Assembly (NCBI RefSeq): GCF_900009265.2 | Contig: NZ_LR735018.1 | Location: forward strand, 566,218 to 630,217 | DNA from: Planktothrix paucivesiculata PCC 9631 | GTDB taxonomy: Bacteria; Cyanobacteriota; Cyanobacteriia; Cyanobacteriales; Microcoleaceae | Direction of reading: 5' to 3' | DNA length: 64,000 bases | Shown here: piece after piece, positions 35,645-46,376 of the stretch | How the letters are laid out: every line of letters begins with the position of its first letter | How positions within the stretch are numbered: position 1 is the stretch's first letter | Made by a program: the position numbers and the translations under genes | Notes under the pieces: generated by a model | Database searches by the model: none | Told to the model about the DNA's origin: nothing | What the model saw: the letters and a program-made list of their open reading frames with translations, nothing else

Positions 35645-36166
35645 ATGGCAAACATTTTTTTTTCAGAATCCGCCGATTGCCTTTCCCACCTGGATGAAAC
35701 CGGGGAAGCAAGGATGGTGGATGTGTCGGGGAAGGTGGCAACCCGTCGCCAGGCGATCGCCGGGGGACAAGTCAGGATGTTAAGCACGACCTTTGACGCC
35801 ATTGAAGCCGGAAACGCACCGAAAGGGGATGTTTTAAGCACAGCAAAACTGGCGGGAATCATGGCGGCCAAACAAACGGCCCAATTAATTCCCCTGTGTC
35901 ATCCCTTGCCCTTAAGCAAAATTGATGTCCAAATTATTCCCGATCCCGAATTACCCGGGTATCAAATTCGATCCCAAGTGATTACCAAAGCGGAAACCGG
36001 GGTAGAAATGGAAGCCTTAACCGCCGTTTCCGTGGCGGCTTTGACTCTCTATGACATGGCTAAAGCCTTGGAAAAATCCATTGTGATTGAGTCAATTCGC
36101 CTGTTGAGTAAAACCGGGGGAAAATCCGGGGACTACCAACAACAGATAGAAGTCAATCCCAGTTAG
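35645..36166 (+). CDS. moaC: Cyclic pyranopterin monophosphate synthase MoaC
   Basis: MoaC converts the MoaA product to cPMP in molybdenum cofactor synthesis. The 173-residue length and motifs fit the family: [35 protein letters not shown] and [20 protein letters not shown]. The start is ATG 35645; no classic Shine-Dalgarno is seen. No other moa genes are nearby. The following small genes lie on the same strand with gaps of about 40-50 bp, so cotranscription is possible. Confidence 0.96.
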   Translation: MANIFFSESADCLSHLDETGEARMVDVSGKVATRRQAIAGGQVRMLSTTFDAIEAGNAPKGDVLSTAKLAGIMAAKQTAQLIPLCHPLPLSKIDVQIIPDPELPGYQIRSQVITKAETGVEMEALTAVSVAALTLYDMAKALEKSIVIESIRLLSKTGGKSGDYQQQIEVNPS

Positions 36167-36205
36167 GCCTAAAATGGAATAGAAAATCTTGGGAACTTAT
36201 TGTCT

Positions 36206-36460
36206 ATGCCTCCTCGTTGGCCCCGTCAACCTGACCGGAAAGATCCAGACTATCGCCGTTTGGATGATCGGATGAATTTTGCCACCCATGTTGCTATTTT
36301 TGCCACGATTAATTCGGGTTTATGGTTTTTCCATAATCTGCAATCCACGGACTGGTCTTGGTTAACCCCATTTACCCTGGTTTGGTTATCTGCGATCGCC
36401 ATTCATGGCCTTTATATTTTTGCGATCGCCGACTATTCTCCCGTCACGCCCAATCGATAA
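36206..36460 (+). CDS. Small 2TM-domain membrane protein
   Basis: This 84-residue protein, started at the ATG at 36206 rather than the in-frame TTG at 36200, has a charged N-terminus (RQPDRKDPDYRRLDDRMNF) and two membrane spans, ATHVAIFATINSGLWFF and LVWLSAIAIHGLYIFAIA. This fits the 2TM-domain family of unknown function. It lies between moaC and the DUF3181 gene. Confidence 0.75.
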   Translation: MPPRWPRQPDRKDPDYRRLDDRMNFATHVAIFATINSGLWFFHNLQSTDWSWLTPFTLVWLSAIAIHGLYIFAIADYSPVTPNR

Positions 36461-36511
36461 AATTCAGGTTAACGATGAATCGTTAACCCCCAATAATTTA
36501 GGAGTTTAATT

Positions 36512-36817
36512 ATGTCTGTTTTAGATACAAAAACCCTGGAAAAATTAGCCGCTGAAATTGGAGAAAATATCTATATTGATATTGCTAAATGGCGTCTCTA
36601 TTTAGCCGAGGCCCATTTGCATACACAATTAGCCGAACAACTTTATCCGCTTTTAGATCAGGGAGATTTTAGTGAAAGTGAAGTTCAACAGGTTTTGCAA
36701 AAAATTCATGTAAATTTAGGCGGCGGAAAACAGACAACCTCCTTGGTGAATTTAATTCCCAATGCCGGAATTCAAGACTTAGTAAGAATTTTAAAAGACT
36801 TCCAAGAAGACCTATAA
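36512..36817 (+). CDS. DUF3181-family protein
   Basis: The 101-residue all-helical soluble protein opens LEKLAAEIGENIYIDIAKWR and continues LYLAEAHLHTQLAEQLYPLL, matching the cyanobacterial DUF3181 family as I know it. The function is unknown. A strong AGGAG lies about 8 nt before the ATG, and a 10-bp hairpin follows the stop codon. Confidence 0.85.
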   Translation: MSVLDTKTLEKLAAEIGENIYIDIAKWRLYLAEAHLHTQLAEQLYPLLDQGDFSESEVQQVLQKIHVNLGGGKQTTSLVNLIPNAGIQDLVRILKDFQEDL

Positions 36818-36824
36818 ACTTCGT

Positions 36825-36846
36825 AGTGAGCCCTTCAGGGCTCACT
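36825..36846 (+). terminator. AGTGAGCCCT hairpin after the DUF3181 gene
   Basis: AGTGAGCCCT-TC-AGGGCTCACT is a perfect snap-back 7 bp after the stop. No T tract follows, so it could also be a dispersed palindrome. Confidence 0.6.
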
Positions 36847-37020
36847 CAAATTCTAACTATAGCAATAAGATTTCAATTAAATTTAGCTCAGGTGAGTAGG
36901 TATAGCAATCCTAAATAGGTTGTAACATTTCAATACTGGTTGATTTTCTCGCCCACTTACTTAATGTAAAGTTTTGTAATAATTTTTAAACCTTCTGAGA
37001 AAAACAGAATCGGTCAGTTA

Positions 37021-37122
37021 TATAGCAATCCTAAATAGGTTGTGGTAGGGGCAATTCATGAATTGCCCCTACCACAAGGATTAAATTTCAAAAAATATTA
37101 CAACTTAAATAGGATTGCTATA
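37021..37122. mobile_element. MITE-like element with nested palindrome
   Basis: Ends TATAGCAATCCTA and TAGGATTGCTATA are perfect terminal inverted repeats. Inside, a perfect 34-bp palindrome at 37042-37075 (arm GTGGTAGGGGCAATTCAT) interrupts the left arm. The arm continues in the intact solo copy at 36901 as TTGTAACATTT, which is the complement of the right side here. No transposase is encoded. Confidence 0.75.
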
Positions 37123-37230
37123 CTAAATTTAGTAATGTTAAATCAGGGTATTCTCTAACAGAAGCCAAAAGCAACTTAAAAATTCTGTATAAAATCCTTA
37201 AAAATTGTCCTTTCCTAGTATCACATTAAC

Positions 37231-37358
37231 TATAGCAATCCCAAATAAGGTTGTAATATTTTATCGTAGGGGTTTGGAAACCAAACCCAGGCGCAAAGAG
37301 AGTTTAGAAGGACATTACCCCTACAGAACTTTTTCATAAATCCTACACGATTGCTATA
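37231..37358. mobile_element. Second TATAGCAATCC MITE-like copy
   Basis: The left end TATAGCAATCCCAAATAAGG is followed by TTGTAATATTTT, and the right end is GATTGCTATA. A GTAGGGGTTTGG...TTACCCCTAC unit is inserted in the middle, comparable to the palindrome in the copy at 37021 but less symmetrical. Confidence 0.65.
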
Positions 37359-37491
37359 AGTGCAGTCTCCTATCGTCTTTTGACTTCTTCAGCCGAGGGG
37401 TCGGTTTTGCACTCAACAAACCACCCTAACTTTCCAACTCATTCAGACTAAACCCAAACCATTCCAGGTAATAGAAAATAAAGGATTGATC

Positions 37492-40400
37492 ATGAGTACC
37501 ATTAATTTTGACCTAAGTTCAGCCGTCACGGATAATATATTACTGATCATTGATTCATCCGTTACTAATATCCCCCAATTATTAGATGCAATGGGTGAAG
37601 ATGTTGATTTTCTTATCCTCTCAAAAAATGAAGATGGAATTCAACAAATTACCAATATTTTATCAGGCTACAAAAATTTAAAAGCTGTTCATCTGCTCAC
37701 CCATGGAAGTTCAGGAACACTGCATCTAGGTAATACGACCCTAAACGCCAATAATATTGAAAAATATGCACCCCAACTGAAAACTTGGCGACAAACTTTT
37801 ACAGAAAATACCGATTTTTTAATCTATAGTTGTGAACTCGCATCGGATAACGGTAGGTTTTTGTCTCGTCTTCATAACTATCTAGGAGTTAACCTAGCGG
37901 CTTCGCGTCAAAAAGTTGGTTATACTTCCTTGGGGGGAAGTTGGAACCTAGATTTCATCTTAGGAAAAATTACCACGCCATTTCCGTTTGATCAAGAAAA
38001 AATTACTGCTTATCCAGCAATATTAGGGACTTATAACGTCAGTACCGTTGATGAATTAAAAACAGCCATTAACACGGCTAACACCACAACAGAAGACGAT
38101 GTTATTAATTTAACAAAAGGAGTCTACAGCTTAACAACGGTTGATAACAACACCTCCGATGGTTTTGCTAGTGATGCTAACGGTTTACCCACTCCTACGG
38201 ATATAACCGTTGGTGGAAAACTGACCCTGAACGGGAATGGGGCTATTATTGAACGAAGCACCACAGCACCTGCTTTCCGTTTCTTTTATGTTCCCTCTAA
38301 TAGTGACCTTACCCTAAATAACCTCAGCTTCAGTAATGGGGAAGCAGACAAACGGGGAGGAGCAATTTATGTTAGTAGCAGTCTAGGCAACCTTACGGTT
38401 AATAATAGTACCTTTACCAATAACAAAGTCACAGGCGAGGGAGGATATGGCGGTGGGGCAATTTTTATTTACTACAGCAGTACCGCTACGATTAATAATA
38501 GTACCTTTTCGGGTAACAGCGTAGAAGATAGTGGCGGTGCTATTCATAATATTGGCAACTTATCCATTACTAATAGTACCTTTACGAACAACAAAGCCGA
38601 TACTAATACCAGTAATAATACCTCTTATGATAGTGGTGGAGCCATTTTTCAAAATAGTGGAACAGCTACCCTTAAAAACACATTAATTGCCGGAAATCAA
38701 GACTTATCAACAGATATTAAAACTCCCGATATAGCCGGAGGAACTTGGACAGATGGAGGTGGAAATTTAATCGGAGATAATAGCAGTGTTGAAACGACAT
38801 TTCCAACCAGTAGCTTAGTGGGAACAGCCACCAATCCTTTAGATGCTAAATTAGGCCCTTTACAAGATAATGGCGGATTAAGTTTTACCCATGCTTTGTT
38901 AGCAGGAAGCCCAGGGATTGATACAGGAAATAATACCAATGCGACCGGATTAACAACCGACCAACGAGGCAGTGGATTTGACCGAATTATTAATAATACT
39001 GTTGATATTGGTGCGTTTGAATATGTCGCCCCCGAAATAGAAGTCTTAGACGGAACTAGCAATATTATTGATGGAACCTCAACAGCTATTAATTTTGGTC
39101 AGATATCCCTAGGAGGAAGTCTTACTAAAACCTTCACGATTAAAAATACCGGATTAGGGGATTTACTATTAACTAATCCGATAACTTTTACCGGAACAGG
39201 TGTTACCGGATTAGGGACTTTTACCACCACTACACTTGCTCCTAATGGGAGTACAACTGTTGATATTACCCTCACACCCAATCAAATCGGAACACTACAA
39301 GGAGAATTATCTTTTAGTAATAATGATGGAGACGAAAACCCGTTTAACTTTCCTTTTTCATTGATTGCTTCTGCGGTAGAAATTAGTAAAGTTCAAGCTC
39401 CTCCTGCGATTACCTTAAAAGCGGGAGATAACCTCGATTTTGTAGTGACATTTACTCAACCTGTCACGATTAATAAAGGTACAGGAAATGTTAATATTCC
39501 CGTTACCTTAGATACAGGCGGAATTGTTAATGCGACTTTATTAGGGACAGGAGCAGCGAATACTCAGCATATTTTCCGTTACAATATTGGTTTAGGAGAA
39601 GAGGATAATAATGGCCCCGTTACAGGAACAGCGTTAACCTTAACGGGGGATGCAACTGTTAAAGATAGTGGGGGAAATGACGTTAATTTAACCCTCAATA
39701 ATGTGACGGATACCACAGCCATTAAGGTAGATGCAGTCACACCAACAGTTAGTAGCATTATTCGTCAAACTCCGACAACAGAAATCACCAATGAGAATAC
39801 GGTTGTTTATCAAGTTAATTTTAGTGAAGGGGTGAAAGATTTAGACATTAGTGATTTTATTATCACCCCAACAGGAACAGTAAACGGTACAATTGCCAGT
39901 GTTTCTGCGGTAACGGGAAATAGTGTTAATGTCACCGTCAATAATATTAGTGGAAACGGAACATTACGACTGGATACCTCAGCAACTCCGACAATTAAAG
40001 ATATTGCTGGAAACTCGTTAACAACAGCCTTTAATACGGGTGAAACTTATACAGTTGACGGAATTCAACCAACAGTTAGTAGTATTATTCGTCAAACCCC
40101 GACAACAGAAATCACCAATGGGAATACGGTTGTTTATCAAGTTAATTTTAGTGAAGGGGTGAAAGATTTAGACATTAGTGATTTTCTCATCACCCCAACA
40201 GGAACAGTAAACGGTACAATTGCCAGTGTTTCTGCGGTAACGGGAAATAGTGTTAATGTCACCGTCAATAATATTAGTGGAAACGGAACATTACGACTGG
40301 ATACCTCAGCAACTCCGACAATTAAAGATATTGCTGGAAACGCTTTAACAACAGCCTTTAATACGGGTGAAATTTATACAGTTGAGGTTATAACGCCAGC

Positions 40401-43400
40401 GCCCACGCCTACGCCCACACCAACACCGACAATATCACCCACACCAACACCAACACCTACAATAGCTCCTACGCCCACACCAACACCGACAATAGCACCC
40501 ACACCAACACCGACAATAGCACCCACACCAACGCCAACCCCAACGTTAGAACCTAGTCCAACGCCAACGCCAACGTTAGAACCTACACCTGCGCCAACAC
40601 CAACGTTAGAACCTACCCCAACACCAACACCAACGTTAGAACCTACCCCAACACCAACACCATCACCATCACCCACGCCAACGTTAGAACCTACCCCAGC
40701 ACCAACGCCGATTCCCCAAACTGGAGAAGAAATTATAAACTTTATTAAAGGGTTAACTCCTGAACAGTTTGCGGCGGTGACTCCCACGCAGTGGACAAGC
40801 TTCCTGCAAATTTTAAGTCCTGAACAGTTAAAAACTTTAACCCAAGGTTTAACATCAGAACAAACCCAAAGCTTGGTCTCAAGTCTAAGCGTCCAACAAT
40901 GGCAAGCGCTGACAGTAGAACAAACCCAAGCCTTTTTTCAAGGGTTAACAAGTCAACAACTTCAGGCATTTACACCCGAACAAATTCAAAACTTAATCCA
41001 AAAACTCAAACCGGAACAAATTTCAGTTGTCTACGGTAGTTTAACTGAGTCTCAAGTCCAAGGATTAAGTTCACAACAAATTTTAGCTTTTACGAATGGG
41101 TTAAGCTTACAACAGTGGCAAGCCGTGACGCCTGAACTGTTAAAAGGTTTGCTACAAAAATTAACCCCTCAACAGTTGCAAGAGTTTAGCCAAGGGTTAA
41201 ATCCCCAATTATTGCAAGTTGTGTCTGCTGAACAGTTGCAAGCTGTGACTCAAGGGTTAAACCCAGAACAATTGCAAGCCTATTTGCAAGGTTTTAGCGC
41301 CCAACAGTTACAAAGCTTAAGTCCCCAACAGTTGCAAGGGATGACCCAAGGTTTAACTCAAGAACAACTACAAACCTTTTTCCCTTGGCTAGTGGCAGTT
41401 CCTCCTTCAACACCGATTCCAACACCCTCACCGACTTTAGCCCCGACCCCAACGCCAACACCGACGTTAGAACCGAGTCCAACACCATTACCTCCTGGTG
41501 ATACCACTCCTCCGACAGTTACCCTTGAGCAAAATCGTCCCCCTTCTGACAATGCTGTTTACTTGAAGGTTGAATTTAGTGAACCGGTTAAGGGGTTTGA
41601 AGCGAATGATCTCCTGTTAGGGGGAACTGCGAACCCCGAAACTGCAACCATTACAGGTAGTGGCAGCATCTATGAGGTAGCGGTTGAGGGAATGACAGCA
41701 TTTGGGACTGTTTCGGTTACACTTCCAGCCAATACTGTTACCGATGAAGCAGGCAATTTTAACCAACAGAATACCGTCATTGATCAACTGACTAACTTTA
41801 GTCCACCAGACAAGCCAGAAACTCTAAATTTCCTTCAAGGTCTTGCTACATCTCAGGGGGTTACTCTAAAACAACTAACCCAAACACCACTGGTTTTAGC
41901 AGCAAATAATACTGACGATCCCCTCAAGACACTTGAAGCATTTGCATCTAAACTTCAGGGTGCTGGTCTACCTCTTCTTGCGGTATTTAATAATAATAGC
42001 TTTGTAAACCTAATAAAAACAGCAGGAAGTTCATCTGAGATTGCAAAAATGTTGAGCACACTAAGTGCTGAAAAATTTGCTTTGCTAAATCGATTAGGTC
42101 TTGCACAGTTTGGCGGTGTACCTATACGTCGAGCTACACAATTTAGCAGAATCCAATACTATCAGATCTCGTTAACTCAGATACTGGCTTATAGGTTTAC
42201 GAGTGTCAGGTTTACGGGGCCTGGTGGCACAATTGCCCCCGGTCTTTTCGGTGCACCGCGTAGCAATAATGACGAGCGTAGCGGCATGGAATCTCACGAA
42301 AACTTAATTGCACCTCAATATGATGTGATATCTTTTGTTGATGACCTTGCATCTGAGAATCTTAATTCTATCCCCCTGTTAGATCCAGGAGACGATACAT
42401 TTTCTCAGCATTATTATGTATTGAATTCCAATGGGGGTATGGTATTCCCTCTGGAAGTTGCCCAGAAATTGAGTATTTCTGAACAACCGATTAACGTTAA
42501 TGCGACGAATCAGGAAATATTTGAACATTTCAATCGAGAAAGCTTTGAAGTTTCTGTCCCTGAAAAGATTGGTGGTGCAATGTTGACGGAAAATAATCGC
42601 ACCTTGCAAAATTTACAAACAGATCTTCAAGAAACGCTAGGAACTGAATCTCCTGAACTCAATCAATTGGCTCAACAAATTTCAACTCGGTTTGATGCCA
42701 ATACCCCATGGGATTTCTCTATGGTTGCTCCTTTCTCCCAATTGCCAGAGGATTTGCCGAGTAGTCAGCCAATTCTGATGCAAGCAAATGTGGCTTTATC
42801 ACAGCAAACAGGAGTCGGAAATCAACAAATTAGCTTGATTGATAGTACGGATTTGCCTAATTCTATTATTCAACTCCAAAATATTAATGTTGCTTTATTA
42901 AGGGGGCAAATGCAACTCTTGGGCGATGCCGGAAAAAATATTGTTGTTGGAGATAAACTAGCCCAAACTATTGCATTAGGTCAAGGGGATGATGAAGGTC
43001 ATGGCGGTGCTGCTGGAGATATTCTATATGGCGGAAAAGATGATGATTTGCTATGGGGAAATCAAGAAAATGATAACTTGTTTGGAGATTTAGGAAATGA
43101 TAATCTTTATGGTGGACAAGGGGATGATTTCTTAGATGGAGGAGAAGGGGATGATCACCTATTTGGAGATGTAGGAAATGATATTTTAATCGGCGGTAAA
43201 GGACGCGATCGCTTTTATATTGGAGCGAATCAAGGAGTAGATATCATTAATGATTTTACTCTGGGTGAAGATCAGATTCAGTTAATAGGCGGATTAATCT
43301 TTGAAGAGTTGCAAATCACAACAGTTAGTGGCAATACAATCATTAAACTTGCCAATACGGGAGAGGAACTCGTTAAACTGTTAGGTTTTGATAGTACCGT

Positions 43401-43425
43401 GAATTACTCTGACCTGCTACGCTGA
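37492..43425 (+). CDS. Giant DUF4347/RTX secreted adhesin
   Basis: The start is ATG 37492, with AAGGA 6 nt upstream; a TTG two codons earlier is less likely. The 1977 residues read: DUF4347 at about 8-180 ([38 protein letters not shown]); a beta-helix with polymorphic-outer-membrane-type repeats at 185-510 ([20 protein letters not shown]); an ASH-like domain to 620; Ig-like domains including a near-identical 109-residue duplication; a Pro/Thr linker at about 967-1078; an LTPEQL-type repeat tract at 1082-1301; a second Pro/Thr linker; an Ig-like domain; an unassigned 360-residue region; and C-terminal RTX nonapeptides ([15 protein letters not shown]). No signal peptide is seen, consistent with type I secretion. 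It is probably a surface adhesin. Confidence 0.92.
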   Translation: MSTINFDLSSAVTDNILLIIDSSVTNIPQLLDAMGEDVDFLILSKNEDGIQQITNILSGYKNLKAVHLLTHGSSGTLHLGNTTLNANNIEKYAPQLKTWRQTFTENTDFLIYSCELASDNGRFLSRLHNYLGVNLAASRQKVGYTSLGGSWNLDFILGKITTPFPFDQEKITAYPAILGTYNVSTVDELKTAINTANTTTEDDVINLTKGVYSLTTVDNNTSDGFASDANGLPTPTDITVGGKLTLNGNGAIIERSTTAPAFRFFYVPSNSDLTLNNLSFSNGEADKRGGAIYVSSSLGNLTVNNSTFTNNKVTGEGGYGGGAIFIYYSSTATINNSTFSGNSVEDSGGAIHNIGNLSITNSTFTNNKADTNTSNNTSYDSGGAIFQNSGTATLKNTLIAGNQDLSTDIKTPDIAGGTWTDGGGNLIGDNSSVETTFPTSSLVGTATNPLDAKLGPLQDNGGLSFTHALLAGSPGIDTGNNTNATGLTTDQRGSGFDRIINNTVDIGAFEYVAPEIEVLDGTSNIIDGTSTAINFGQISLGGSLTKTFTIKNTGLGDLLLTNPITFTGTGVTGLGTFTTTTLAPNGSTTVDITLTPNQIGTLQGELSFSNNDGDENPFNFPFSLIASAVEISKVQAPPAITLKAGDNLDFVVTFTQPVTINKGTGNVNIPVTLDTGGIVNATLLGTGAANTQHIFRYNIGLGEEDNNGPVTGTALTLTGDATVKDSGGNDVNLTLNNVTDTTAIKVDAVTPTVSSIIRQTPTTEITNENTVVYQVNFSEGVKDLDISDFIITPTGTVNGTIASVSAVTGNSVNVTVNNISGNGTLRLDTSATPTIKDIAGNSLTTAFNTGETYTVDGIQPTVSSIIRQTPTTEITNGNTVVYQVNFSEGVKDLDISDFLITPTGTVNGTIASVSAVTGNSVNVTVNNISGNGTLRLDTSATPTIKDIAGNALTTAFNTGEIYTVEVITPAPTPTPTPTPTISPTPTPTPTIAPTPTPTPTIAPTPTPTIAPTPTPTPTLEPSPTPTPTLEPTPAPTPTLEPTPTPTPTLEPTPTPTPSPSPTPTLEPTPAPTPIPQTGEEIINFIKGLTPEQFAAVTPTQWTSFLQILSPEQLKTLTQGLTSEQTQSLVSSLSVQQWQALTVEQTQAFFQGLTSQQLQAFTPEQIQNLIQKLKPEQISVVYGSLTESQVQGLSSQQILAFTNGLSLQQWQAVTPELLKGLLQKLTPQQLQEFSQGLNPQLLQVVSAEQLQAVTQGLNPEQLQAYLQGFSAQQLQSLSPQQLQGMTQGLTQEQLQTFFPWLVAVPPSTPIPTPSPTLAPTPTPTPTLEPSPTPLPPGDTTPPTVTLEQNRPPSDNAVYLKVEFSEPVKGFEANDLLLGGTANPETATITGSGSIYEVAVEGMTAFGTVSVTLPANTVTDEAGNFNQQNTVIDQLTNFSPPDKPETLNFLQGLATSQGVTLKQLTQTPLVLAANNTDDPLKTLEAFASKLQGAGLPLLAVFNNNSFVNLIKTAGSSSEIAKMLSTLSAEKFALLNRLGLAQFGGVPIRRATQFSRIQYYQISLTQILAYRFTSVRFTGPGGTIAPGLFGAPRSNNDERSGMESHENLIAPQYDVISFVDDLASENLNSIPLLDPGDDTFSQHYYVLNSNGGMVFPLEVAQKLSISEQPINVNATNQEIFEHFNRESFEVSVPEKIGGAMLTENNRTLQNLQTDLQETLGTESPELNQLAQQISTRFDANTPWDFSMVAPFSQLPEDLPSSQPILMQANVALSQQTGVGNQQISLIDSTDLPNSIIQLQNINVALLRGQMQLLGDAGKNIVVGDKLAQTIALGQGDDEGHGGAAGDILYGGKDDDLLWGNQENDNLFGDLGNDNLYGGQGDDFLDGGEGDDHLFGDVGNDILIGGKGRDRFYIGANQGVDIINDFTLGEDQIQLIGGLIFEELQITTVSGNTIIKLANTGEELVKLLGFDSTVNYSDLLR

Positions 43426-43453
43426 GGTCGGAGTTTCCTGCCCAACAGAAAGC

Positions 43454-43487
43454 ACAACAGTGGATTTCTTGCGTCCTCCACTGTTGT
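43454..43487 (+). terminator. 11-bp hairpin after the adhesin gene
   Basis: ACAACAGTGGA and TCCACTGTTGT form a perfect 11-bp stem with a 12-base loop, 28 bp beyond the adhesin stop. No T tract follows. Confidence 0.6.
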
Positions 43488-43555
43488 ATCTGACATCTGG
43501 ACAACAGGCTGACTCGCGCTTTTCCTAACGACAAAACTCACAGTTCTTTAATCGA

Positions 43556-44233
43556 CTAACCTAATAGGGTTTTAAACAGTTTAATTCCATCGGTATTTCC
43601 TAACATGGGATCGGAGGCTCTTTCGGGATGCGGCATCATACCTAAAACGTTGCCTTGACGGTTACAAATTCCCGCAATATTATTCAAAGATCCGTTAGGA
43701 TTTTCTTCGGGTTTCGGGGTTTTATCAGTTCCATAACGGAATAAAACTTGATGATTTGTTTCTAATTCTTCTAGGGTTTTTTCATCGGCATAATAACAGC
43801 CTTCCCCGTGGGCAATGGGTAAATTAATTACTTCCCCAACTTGATATTCAGAAGTCCAGGGAATATTACTATTAATTACCGTTAAAGGAGCAGACTCACA
43901 AATAAAGTGTAAATCCCGATTTCTAACTAATGCTCCGGGTAATAATCCCGCTTCGGTTAATACCTGAAATCCGTTACAAATTCCTAGAACAAATTTCCCT
44001 TGGTTAGCGTGTTCAATAGTTGAACGCATGATCGGAGAAAAACGCGCGATCGCCCCACAACGCAAGTAATCCCCGTAACTAAACCCCCCCGGAATTACCA
44101 CCACATCAATATCAGATAAATCCGTATCTTCATGCCAAATCATCCGGGTTGGTTGTCCCAATAATCCTTGAGTGACCCAAGCCACATCTCGATCGCAATT
44201 AGAACCCGGAAACACAATAACCCCAAATTTCAT
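43556..44233 (-). CDS. purQ: Phosphoribosylformylglycinamidine synthase subunit PurQ
   Basis: This glutaminase subunit supplies ammonia to PurL in purine synthesis. It opens [15 protein letters not shown] and has the nucleophile Cys in [14 protein letters not shown] and the His-Glu pair in [13 protein letters not shown]. At 225 residues it is the normal size for small PurQ proteins. purS lies immediately upstream, on the same strand with an 89-bp gap; purL is not in the window. Confidence 0.96.
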   Translation of the reverse strand: MKFGVIVFPGSNCDRDVAWVTQGLLGQPTRMIWHEDTDLSDIDVVVIPGGFSYGDYLRCGAIARFSPIMRSTIEHANQGKFVLGICNGFQVLTEAGLLPGALVRNRDLHFICESAPLTVINSNIPWTSEYQVGEVINLPIAHGEGCYYADEKTLEELETNHQVLFRYGTDKTPKPEENPNGSLNNIAGICNRQGNVLGMMPHPERASDPMLGNTDGIKLFKTLLG

Positions 44234-44322
44234 AATGTATTAATCTAGTAAATTATCAATAGAAACAAGTTGATCAAAAAAGATTTTTAGTTCATTTTTG
44301 ATCAACCAAAATGTTCATCAAA

Positions 44323-44595
44323 TTAATGAGTAACTGCCGCAACTTCCGTTAGATCAAATCGATAAATTTCAATCACCGGATTAGCTAACAACTGATCACA
44401 AATCTGGTCAAGTTGACTTTTTGCTTCGGTTTCATCCGTTGCCGAAAGGGTCATTTCAATATATTTACCAATCCGCACCTGTTCAACATTGTCATATCCC
44501 AGATGTTGAATACCAGATTTCACCGCCACGCCTTGAGGATCAAGAACAGAAGGACGGAGGGTAATATAAATTCTAGCTTGGTAGTGATGGGTCAC
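44323..44595 (-). CDS. purS: PurS subunit of FGAM synthase
   Basis: The small PurS subunit joins PurL and PurQ. The family core is YQARIYITLRPSVLDPQGVA, then VKSGIQHLGYDNVEQVRIGK and YIEMTL. The GTG start at 44595, with AGGGA 5-6 nt upstream, gives 90 residues, a usual length. An in-frame ATG at 44637 would add 14 non-family residues. It is upstream of purQ, as in other bacteria with separate subunits. Confidence 0.9.
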   Translation of the reverse strand: MTHHYQARIYITLRPSVLDPQGVAVKSGIQHLGYDNVEQVRIGKYIEMTLSATDETEAKSQLDQICDQLLANPVIEIYRFDLTEVAAVTH

Positions 44596-44719
44596 AACAA
44601 TCCCTGCTTTAATGGCACAGTCTTGATTATCCCTCAAAGATTCAAAAAACGAACCTGTAAGTCTAATTTTTCGTCAGTATGGTTTGAATGGAGTGCATTA
44701 ATTGTAGGAGAAACTTAAA

Positions 44720-45136
44720 ATGAAATTACGCCATTTAACCCTAATGGGATGGGTTTTTAGCCTGGTTTTAGCCCTTGCGCCCAGTGCTGGAGCAAATCTA
44801 CAGCAAATCAGCCCCGGAGCTCCCGTCTCCCTCTCAGGAACCTCTGGGGGGCCTGTGAATAGTCAGGACTGTGGGTTTATTGCCCAAACCCCAAACCACG
44901 TTATTCAGGTTACTGATGATTTACCCTATTGGCGAATTATGGTGACCACATCGGGTTCACCGACCCTATTAATTGATGGCCCCACCGGACGTTATTGTAT
45001 GTTACCTGAAGGTTCTGCTAATAGCGGTGTTCTACAATATTCGGGTTACGGAGTTAAGGGGGATTATAACATTTATATTGGCGATCGTCAACAGGGTCAA
45101 AATCCCTATCGACTCTCTATTACTGATCAAAAATAA
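44720..45136 (+). CDS. Secreted small protein with signal peptide
   Basis: The 138-residue product begins with a clear signal peptide (LMGWVFSLVLALAPSAGA). The mature beta-rich domain includes Cys residues in NSQDCGFIAQTP and GPTGRYCMLPEG that could form a disulfide. It resembles small cyanobacterial periplasmic proteins of unknown role; I cannot name a family. A TAGGAG precedes the ATG. It is divergent from purS. Confidence 0.8.
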   Translation: MKLRHLTLMGWVFSLVLALAPSAGANLQQISPGAPVSLSGTSGGPVNSQDCGFIAQTPNHVIQVTDDLPYWRIMVTTSGSPTLLIDGPTGRYCMLPEGSANSGVLQYSGYGVKGDYNIYIGDRQQGQNPYRLSITDQK

Positions 45137-45170
45137 TAGTTGAGATTGGGATAAATTAATCGAATTTTGA

Positions 45171-45674
45171 TTAATTTATCGGAATTTGCACCTCACTATA
45201 TTTGAGGTTCTCAGGTGTCATGGGAGAATTATAAAACAACCGTCGGGGGGAACCCGCAATTTCATATTCAGGGTGTTGTTTTAACCAATTTTTTAATCGT
45301 TGTAAATGAACTTGATAGCTCTCCCAACTATAAGCTCCTTGAATTCCAATACTGAGGACTTTCATGGTAGGAGTATCCGTTACATTAACATCTGATTTGA
45401 TCTGTTCAGGAGTAATTTCAGGATGGGAATAGAGGAAAGAAACCTCAGCTTGATTCTGACAATCAGATTCTTGTAAATACCGAGCTTCCACCGGAGTTGT
45501 CATGGCAATGTTATTACTACTAATGTGTTGAAATAGGGGATTAAATGCCTGGCGAGTGGCTTGAGTTAAATCCCCTTGATGTAAATAAGTTATCCCTCGA
45601 TAGGCTGGATATTGTTTAACTTCAATTACTCCAACGGGAGTCGGTGGTGGAAATCCTTCTGGAAAAGTAGCCAT
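45171..45674 (-). CDS. SOUL heme-binding-family protein
   Basis: The 167-residue product has the SOUL pattern VIEVKQYPAYRGITYLH, then the conserved ISSNNIAMTTPVEARY and LRRLFYNSP-like ending SPRRLFYNSPMTP. SOUL proteins bind heme or other tetrapyrroles, but ligand residues are not conserved across the family, so binding is not assured. It converges with the secreted-protein gene, with a 34-bp gap. An STRR block lies upstream of its start. Confidence 0.88.
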   Translation of the reverse strand: MATFPEGFPPPTPVGVIEVKQYPAYRGITYLHQGDLTQATRQAFNPLFQHISSNNIAMTTPVEARYLQESDCQNQAEVSFLYSHPEITPEQIKSDVNVTDTPTMKVLSIGIQGAYSWESYQVHLQRLKNWLKQHPEYEIAGSPRRLFYNSPMTPENLKYSEVQIPIN

Positions 45675-45696
45675 AGATTAGGGAAGGGGTAGTGGG

Positions 45697-45778
45697 CAAT
45701 TACGAATTACGAATTACGAATTACGAATGGGTAATACTTCGACTTCGCTCAGTAACAGGGTAATGGGTACGGGGTAAT
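45697..45778 (+). repeat. STRR ATTACGA block
   Basis: Four tandem ATTACGA heptamers are followed by a unit containing GGGTAATACTTCGACTTCGC and further GGGTAATGGG-type repeats, between the SOUL and FMN-reductase genes. Confidence 0.88.
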
Positions 45779-45780
45779 AT

Positions 45781-46362
45781 TTAAGAGGAAAGTTTGATTA
45801 ATAAACTGGCAACTTTTGCTCCTAAACTTTCTACATCCTGCTGTTGTTTGGGATCTTTTAAACTGCCATCTGAATTAAAGGCTTCAAACGCTTGAGAAAT
45901 AGATCGTTGTTGAGGAATAACTAATACCCCAATACTTTCTAAAATAGCCCGAACATGAACTAACCCGCGCATTCCTCCAAATCCTCCCGGGGAGGCGCTC
46001 ATAATCGCTGCAACTTTATTGTTAAAACAGGCTAATCCTGGTAAATTTGGTTCGGGACGGGATGCCCAATCAATGGCATTTTTTAATAGCGGTGTAATCG
46101 AACTATTATACTCAGGACAGGCAATTAATAAGCCTTGATGGGCTACCATTAAATCTTTGAATTCGCGAACAGCGACCGGAATTCCCTGTTGGGCTTCTAA
46201 ATCTTCATCAAATAAGGGCATTGGGAAATCCCGTAAATCAATATAGGTGACCTCCGCCCCGGCTGTTTTGGCTCCGGCGGCGGCGATTTGGACTAACTTT
46301 TTATTAAAGGAGGTTTCCTTAGCACTGCCAGCAAAGGCGAGAATTTTGGGAGAATTTGCCAT
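45781..46362 (-). CDS. NADPH-dependent FMN reductase-family flavoprotein
   Basis: This 193-residue flavodoxin-like protein has the FMN phosphate loop FAGSAKETSFNKKL near the start, LIACPEYNSSITPLLKNAID in the centre and MSASPGGFGGMRG near the C-terminus. Family members reduce FMN, quinones or azo dyes with NAD(P)H; the substrate is not defined. It starts 14 nt after the SNase-like gene, so the two are very likely cotranscribed. Confidence 0.92.
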   Translation of the reverse strand: MANSPKILAFAGSAKETSFNKKLVQIAAAGAKTAGAEVTYIDLRDFPMPLFDEDLEAQQGIPVAVREFKDLMVAHQGLLIACPEYNSSITPLLKNAIDWASRPEPNLPGLACFNNKVAAIMSASPGGFGGMRGLVHVRAILESIGVLVIPQQRSISQAFEAFNSDGSLKDPKQQQDVESLGAKVASLLIKLSS

Positions 46363-46376
46363 GATCGTATCGGTGA

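Larger units (their letters stand above)
36847..37491. other. 645-bp gene-free region rich in TATAGCAATCC repeats
   Basis: TATAGCAATCCTAAATAGGTTG ends occur at 36901, 37021 and 37231, and their inverted ends occur at 37110-37122 and 37349-37358. A partial TATAGCAAT is at 36857. No reading frame with family features is present. Adhesin-gene control signals probably lie in the last 130 bp. Confidence 0.75.

Noticed and set aside
40374-40787. A 137-residue Gly/Val-rich - strand frame
   Set aside because: It is the complement of the Pro/Thr linker of the adhesin.
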